Assembly (NCBI GenBank): GCA_017444505.1 | Contig: JAFSWK010000046.1 | Span: 1-19,939, forward strand | Length of the DNA: 19,939 bases | Direction of reading: 5' to 3' | From: Rhodocyclaceae bacterium | GTDB lineage: Bacteria > Pseudomonadota > Gammaproteobacteria > Burkholderiales > Rhodocyclaceae | In this document: piece by piece, positions 16,583 to 19,939 of the stretch | Numbering within the stretch: the stretch's first letter is position 1 | How the letters are laid out: the number at the start of each line of letters is the position of its first letter | The notes under the pieces: model-generated | What the model was told of the DNA's origin: nothing | What the model saw: the letters and a program-made list of their open reading frames with translations, nothing else | Database searches by the model: none | Program-made: the position numbers and the translations under genes

Positions 16583-16614
16583 GCCGCCAAGCCTACCCGC
16601 TTGGGCTTTGCGGC
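16583..16614. other. Imperfect inverted repeat in the tsaD leader
   Basis: Bases 16583-16595 can pair with 16602-16614, with one mismatch and one G-T pair, around a 6-base loop. No T tract follows on either strand, so it is not a typical terminator. It would lie in the 5' leader of tsaD if transcription starts upstream of it. Confidence 0.25.
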
Positions 16615-16704
16615 GACAAGTCGGCGCAGCGAAAAAACCACGCCAGCGCGGGCAATTGTGGGTTGCACGTGGGCAAAATGCTGCATTGCGCAAAATCGCG
16701 GTAT

Positions 16705-16764
16705 CCGTGCGCACGGGTGGCCTGTATCATTACGGGTTTTGCACGGCGCACCGCTTTGTGCGCC
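16705..16764 (+). promoter_or_regulatory. Control region of the DUF945 gene: palindrome, -10-like box and leader hairpin
   Basis: CCGTGCGCACGG at 16705-16716 is a perfect 12-base palindrome. TATCAT at 16725-16730 resembles a -10 element, but no good -35 element lies at the right distance. GGCGCAC (16745-16751) and GTGCGCC (16758-16764) form a perfect 7-base-pair hairpin with a 6-base loop, 29 bases before the start codon. The palindrome could be an operator and the hairpin a leader structure; both are inferences from pattern alone. Confidence 0.3.
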
Positions 16765-16793
16765 TTCTCAAACGTTTTCAGGAAAACAAAAAT

Positions 16794-18365
16794 ATGTCTA
16801 TCGTTCAAAAAGTTGCCGTGGGTGCTGTGGTCGTTGCCGTCGCCTGGGGGGGGGCGACCTTGTATATCGGCACGCAGGCCGAAAAGCAGTACAACGCCAT
16901 GCTGGACAAAATCGAGCAAGAATTTCCCATGCTGACCCTCAAAGACCGGCAGTTTGAACGTTCTTTCCTCTCTTCGCGCGCTACGCTGACGCTGCAAGCG
17001 GATTTTTCCGAACTCCTCGGCACGCCCGCCGGCAGCAACGATGCGCTGACGCTGGAAACCCACATCCAGCACGGGCCGCTGACCCCGCAAGGGCTGTATC
17101 TGGCCACGTTCCGCACGCAGCCCGTCTTTACGCCTGAGCAGCGCAGCAATCTGCGCGCCGTCTTTGGCGAGCAGGAACCCATCACCGCCCACGGCCAGTG
17201 GCGTTTTTCGGGTGTGGCGCACGGCCATTTTGCGCTGGCGCCGTTTAGCGTGGGCGAAGCAAAGGAAGGCATCCGCGCCGGTTCGCTGGCCATTGATTTT
17301 GCTGCACAAAATGGCAAACTGCTCTGGCACACCGGCTCGCTGCCTTCGCTGAACGTCACTTCCACCGGCACGCCTTCCGCGCCGGAGGCCAAATTTCAGG
17401 CCGAAGTGGGTCCCATTTCGTGGCACGCCAATAACCATTACAACGGCGCCCTCGTCGGCGACCTGGCGCCTTCCGAGGCAGAAATTCAGGTCGACAGCCT
17501 CACCATGCGCCGCGAAGATGGCAATTTCACGCTGGAACTGGGCAAAATGGCCGTGCAGGCCACGCTCGCCCTGAAAGACGACTTTGCCGACATCAAGGAA
17601 ACCTTCACCCTCCATTCGCTCACCTTCCGCCCCGACAACGCCGTCGAACAAGCGCGGACGCTGGGGCCGTTCACCGTTCAGGTCGACCTGAATCACCTCG
17701 CCGCCGAGCCGCTGGACGAACTCATCAAAAGCATCGACCAGCTCAATACCGCCGGCATGGACGACAAGCAGAAAATGGAACTGATGCTGGCCGCCATCGC
17801 GCCGCACCTGATTGAAATCTTCACCGCCGGGCCGAGTTTTTCCTTTGACCCGATGCGCCTGTCCACGCCTAAGGGCGACATGAACCTGAGCCTGCGCATT
17901 GCCGCGCCCGGTCTGGCGCAGCAAGACCTCATCAACCCGGCGGGCGCGTTCAACAAACTTCAGGTCAGCATTGAAGGGGTCGCGCCCAAGGCCGCTCTTG
18001 CCCACACCAACAGTGTGCTGACCGAGCGCAGCGAAGAAGAATCCGCCCGTGAGCTGGAAGCCTGGCTGGCCGACGTGCGCGATGAAAACCTCTTTACCGT
18101 CGATGGCGACACCCTGCGTTTTTCCTTCCGCATTCAGGACGGCGGCATCACGCTCAACAATCAGTCCTTCAGCATGGCCGAGCTGATTGCGAAAACCCAA
18201 AGTGCCCAGTCCGCGATGGAAAACAACCCGCTGGACGAAGACGTAGACGAAGAAGGCAACGGCATCACGCTCACCCCGCCCGAAGGCGCGCCCGTCCCGT
18301 CGCCGGAAAGCACGCCTGCGCAGGAAGCCGCGCCGGAGCCTGAACCCGCCCCTGCTGCGCAATAA
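16794..18365 (+). CDS. YdgA-like DUF945 family protein, membrane-anchored
   Basis: The 523-residue protein has a single N-terminal membrane segment (about residues 6-25) and a large, probably periplasmic region rich in beta strands. LTLKDRQFERSFLSSRATL, LETHIQHGPLTPQGLYLATF and SFDPMRLSTPKGDMNLSLRI are typical of the DUF945/YdgA family, whose biochemical role is poorly defined. The last 45 residues or so are acidic and then rich in Pro, Glu and Ala, which suggests a flexible tail. ATG 16794 is chosen because it opens the membrane segment and follows AGGA by 10 bases; the long open frame before it is antisense to tsaD. Codons 18-20 lie in a G9 run, where gain or loss of one G would stop translation within about 55 codons. 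A strong terminator follows. Confidence 0.85.
   Translation: MSIVQKVAVGAVVVAVAWGGATLYIGTQAEKQYNAMLDKIEQEFPMLTLKDRQFERSFLSSRATLTLQADFSELLGTPAGSNDALTLETHIQHGPLTPQGLYLATFRTQPVFTPEQRSNLRAVFGEQEPITAHGQWRFSGVAHGHFALAPFSVGEAKEGIRAGSLAIDFAAQNGKLLWHTGSLPSLNVTSTGTPSAPEAKFQAEVGPISWHANNHYNGALVGDLAPSEAEIQVDSLTMRREDGNFTLELGKMAVQATLALKDDFADIKETFTLHSLTFRPDNAVEQARTLGPFTVQVDLNHLAAEPLDELIKSIDQLNTAGMDDKQKMELMLAAIAPHLIEIFTAGPSFSFDPMRLSTPKGDMNLSLRIAAPGLAQQDLINPAGAFNKLQVSIEGVAPKAALAHTNSVLTERSEEESARELEAWLADVRDENLFTVDGDTLRFSFRIQDGGITLNNQSFSMAELIAKTQSAQSAMENNPLDEDVDEEGNGITLTPPEGAPVPSPESTPAQEAAPEPEPAPAAQ
16846..16854 (+). repeat. G9 homopolymer tract inside the DUF945 gene
   Basis: Nine G residues in a row encode part of W-G-G-A in the membrane segment near residues 18-21. 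Removing one G leads to a stop at 16933-16935, and adding one leads to a stop at 16955-16957. Runs of this length are prone to slippage. Confidence 0.9.
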
Positions 18366-18371
18366 CCCTTC

Positions 18372-18400
18372 ACGCGCGTCCGGCGCGCGTAAAATTTTTT
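18372..18400 (+). terminator. Rho-independent terminator after the DUF945 gene
   Basis: ACGCGCG (18372-18378) pairs perfectly with CGCGCGT (18384-18390) around a 5-base loop. AAAA and then TTTTTT (18395-18400) follow. It lies 7 bases after the stop codon and separates this gene from trpS. Confidence 0.75.
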
Positions 18401-18437
18401 CGCCCCGGTCATTTCCCCGTTTCCCGAAACCACGCAC

Positions 18438-19445
18438 ATGAACGCACCCGTCCCCCTGATTCTCACCGGCGACCGTCCCACCGGCCCGCTGCATCTTGGC
18501 CACTACATCGGCAGTCTGAAAAACCGCGTCGCCTATCAGCACGAATACCGGCAATTCATCATGCTGGCCGATTCGCAGGCGCTCACCGACAACATGGACA
18601 ATCCGGCGAAAATCCACAACAACCTGCTGGAAGTCGCCTTTGATTACCTCGCCGTCGGCATCGACCCGGCCAAAACCACCATCTTCGTGCAATCGCAAGT
18701 GCCCGAACTGGCCGAACTCGCTTTCTACTACCTCAACCTCGTCACCGTCGCCCGGCTGGAACGCAACCCCACGGTGAAAGAAGAAATCCGCCTGCGCAAT
18801 TTCGAGCGCGACATTCCCGCCGGTTTTCTCACCTATCCGGTCAGTCAGGCCGCCGACATCACCGCCTTCAAAGCCACGCTGGTGCCAGTGGGTGAAGACC
18901 AGATTCCGATGATTGAGCAGACCAACGAAATCGTGCGCCGTTTCAACCGCACCTACAACTGTGAGACGCTCGTCGAAGCCCGCGCGCTGGTGCCCGAAGT
19001 CGGTCGCCTGCCCGGGCTGGATGGTCGCGCCAAAATGAGCAAATCGCTGGGCAACGCGCTCAACCTCGGCGCCAGCGAGCAAGAAATCAGCAAAGCGGTG
19101 AAAAAGATTTACACCGACCCGCAACACCTGCGCATCGAAGACCCCGGCCATCTGGAAGGCAATGTCGCCTTCATCTGGCTGGACGCCTTTGATGACGACC
19201 GCGCCGCGCTGGAAGAAATGAAAGCCCACTACGTGCGCGGCGGCCTGGCCGACAGCAAGGTCAAAGCCCGCCTCGAAGCCTGCCTGCAAGAACTGCTCGC
19301 CCCCATCCGCGCGCGCCGCGAAGAATTCGCCCGCGACCCTGCCGAAGTCATGCGCATCTTGCAGCGCGGCACCGAAGCCGCCCGCGAAGTGGCCGCCCGC
19401 ACCATGGCCGAAGTCAAAGCCGTGCTGGGTCTGAATTACTTTTAA
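18438..19445 (+). CDS. trpS: Tryptophan--tRNA ligase
   Basis: TrpS charges tRNA-Trp with tryptophan using ATP. The 335-residue protein is a class I synthetase with the HIGH-like motif PLHLGHY at residues 17-23 and KMSKS at 199-203. The stretch DIPAGFLTYPVSQAADITAF, followed by VPVGEDQIPMIEQTNEIVRRFN, is the expected tryptophan and tRNA binding core. The opening LILTGDRPTGPLHLGHYIG and LADSQALTDN resemble the subclass I recall from Firmicutes more than the E. coli enzyme (SGAQPSGELTIGNY). ATG 18438 fits the family start; no clear ribosome binding site precedes it. It lies 37 bases after a terminator, so it needs its own promoter or read-through. The mgtE start follows after 21 bases. Confidence 0.95.
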   Translation: MNAPVPLILTGDRPTGPLHLGHYIGSLKNRVAYQHEYRQFIMLADSQALTDNMDNPAKIHNNLLEVAFDYLAVGIDPAKTTIFVQSQVPELAELAFYYLNLVTVARLERNPTVKEEIRLRNFERDIPAGFLTYPVSQAADITAFKATLVPVGEDQIPMIEQTNEIVRRFNRTYNCETLVEARALVPEVGRLPGLDGRAKMSKSLGNALNLGASEQEISKAVKKIYTDPQHLRIEDPGHLEGNVAFIWLDAFDDDRAALEEMKAHYVRGGLADSKVKARLEACLQELLAPIRARREEFARDPAEVMRILQRGTEAAREVAARTMAEVKAVLGLNYF

Positions 19446-19466
19446 CCCGCAAGCCACCGCCATCCC

Positions 19467-19939
19467 ATGCAAACCGAGCAGCAGCAAGCCCTGACGACCG
19501 AACCGGACGACGTGCAGCAACACCTGCACGACGTGCAGGCGCTGCTCGAACGTCAGCAAGTCGTCGAAAACCTCGCCCGCGCCCAGCAAGACGAAGCGGG
19601 CGCGGAAGAACAAGCGCCGCAAGAAAGCCTCGCCCAGCGCGAACACCTTGCCGAACTGCGCCAGCTCGTCGAACGTCTGCACCCGGCGGACATCGCCTAC
19701 ATCCTCGAAGCCCTGCCGCTGGATGAGCGTCTGCTCGTCTGGGATCAGGTCGCCCCCGAACGTGACGGCGACATCCTGCTCGAACTCTCGGACGCCGTGC
19801 GCGAATCGCTCATCGAGCACATGGAGCACCACGAGCTGGCAGCCGTGGCGCAAAACCTTGAAGCCGACGAACTGGCCGACCTCGCCGACGACCTGCCGCC
19901 CGAAGTCATCGAAAGCGCCATTGCCGCGCGCGAAGAAGA
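19467..19939 (+). CDS. mgtE: Magnesium transporter MgtE, 5' part
   Basis: MgtE is a Mg2+-gated channel for magnesium uptake. The window holds the first 157 codons; the CBS and membrane domains lie beyond its end. The N-terminus is acidic and rich in Gln and Glu (MQTEQQQALTTEPDD), with repeated LLERQ and VVENLARAQ helices. The cytoplasmic MgtE N domain follows with LHPADIAYILEALPLDERL, DGDILLELSDAVRESLIEHM and LEADELADLADDLPPEVIES. This arrangement matches the betaproteobacterial form as I remember it. ATG 19467 is the first in-frame Met and lies 21 bases after trpS. No strong ribosome binding site is visible. Whether the gene is intact cannot be judged from this window. Confidence 0.9.
   Translation, partial: MQTEQQQALTTEPDDVQQHLHDVQALLERQQVVENLARAQQDEAGAEEQAPQESLAQREHLAELRQLVERLHPADIAYILEALPLDERLLVWDQVAPERDGDILLELSDAVRESLIEHMEHHELAAVAQNLEADELADLADDLPPEVIESAIAAREE

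Noticed and set aside
15573..16793. Long upstream extension of the DUF945 frame
   Set aside because: It runs antisense to tsaD and shows no family character. The ATG at 16794 opens a membrane segment and has a ribosome binding site.
16593..19853. Very long minus-strand open frame (1086 codons) opposite the DUF945, trpS and mgtE genes
   Set aside because: The plus-strand genes are clear family members. Strong G/C third-position bias leaves the opposite strand free of stops, and the predicted product has low-complexity, family-free composition.
1..19939. CRISPR arrays, tRNA or rRNA genes, insertion sequences and neisserial uptake sequences
   Set aside because: No regularly spaced repeats, cloverleaf sequence, terminal inverted repeats with a transposase, or GCCGTCTGAA copies were seen on reading the window.

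Overview
The window is a stretch of high-GC (about 60-65% by eye), gene-dense bacterial chromosome. It looks like a member of the Betaproteobacteria. The evidence is the gene content and order (divergent bamD and rluD, then pgeF and a class I PHA synthase), a small membrane protein of a type I recall from that class, a beta-type MgtE N-terminus, and strong G/C third-position bias. I cannot name the genus. No tRNA, rRNA, CRISPR array, insertion sequence, prophage or known defence system is visible. The longest gap between genes is about 237 bases (16557-16793), so no gene-free stretch exceeds 300 bases.

Layout. (1) 1-2297, plus strand: the 3' part of a TolC-type outer-membrane efflux gene overlaps a periplasmic adaptor (HlyD/RND type) gene that carries a one-base frameshift in a C5 run. 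(2) 2314-4374: a convergent terminator, phaC on the minus strand, and a 63-residue membrane protein gene back to back with it. (3) 4420-6097, minus strand: rluD and pgeF, which overlap. (4) 6150-8110, plus strand: bamD followed 14 bases later by a DegT-family PLP enzyme. (5) 8126-10431, minus strand: rep helicase and a 108-residue membrane protein joined by an ATGA overlap. (6) 10539-15517, plus strand: the glycine cleavage genes gcvT, gcvH and gcvP, then a secreted DUF2255 protein. (7) 15540-16556, minus strand: tsaD. (8) 16794-19939, plus strand: a YdgA/DUF945 protein, a terminator, trpS, and the 5' part of mgtE.

Functions. Most genes are housekeeping: tRNA modification and charging (tsaD, trpS), ribosome pseudouridylation (rluD), envelope assembly and peptidoglycan proofreading (bamD, pgeF), replication restart (rep), one-carbon metabolism (gcvTHP), magnesium import (mgtE) and carbon storage (phaC). 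The GcvT, GcvH and GcvP proteins work together, with a lipoamide dehydrogenase encoded elsewhere, to split glycine into CO2, ammonia and methylene-tetrahydrofolate. The TolC and adaptor proteins would form the outer-membrane and periplasmic parts of an export pump whose inner-membrane part must lie upstream of the window or elsewhere.

I did not find a convincing new multi-gene system. The signals most worth a second look are a G9 tract near the start of the DUF945 gene, the adaptor frameshift, a terminator-like hairpin inside the gcv operon, an orphan DegT enzyme behind bamD, and an unidentified membrane protein translationally coupled to Rep.
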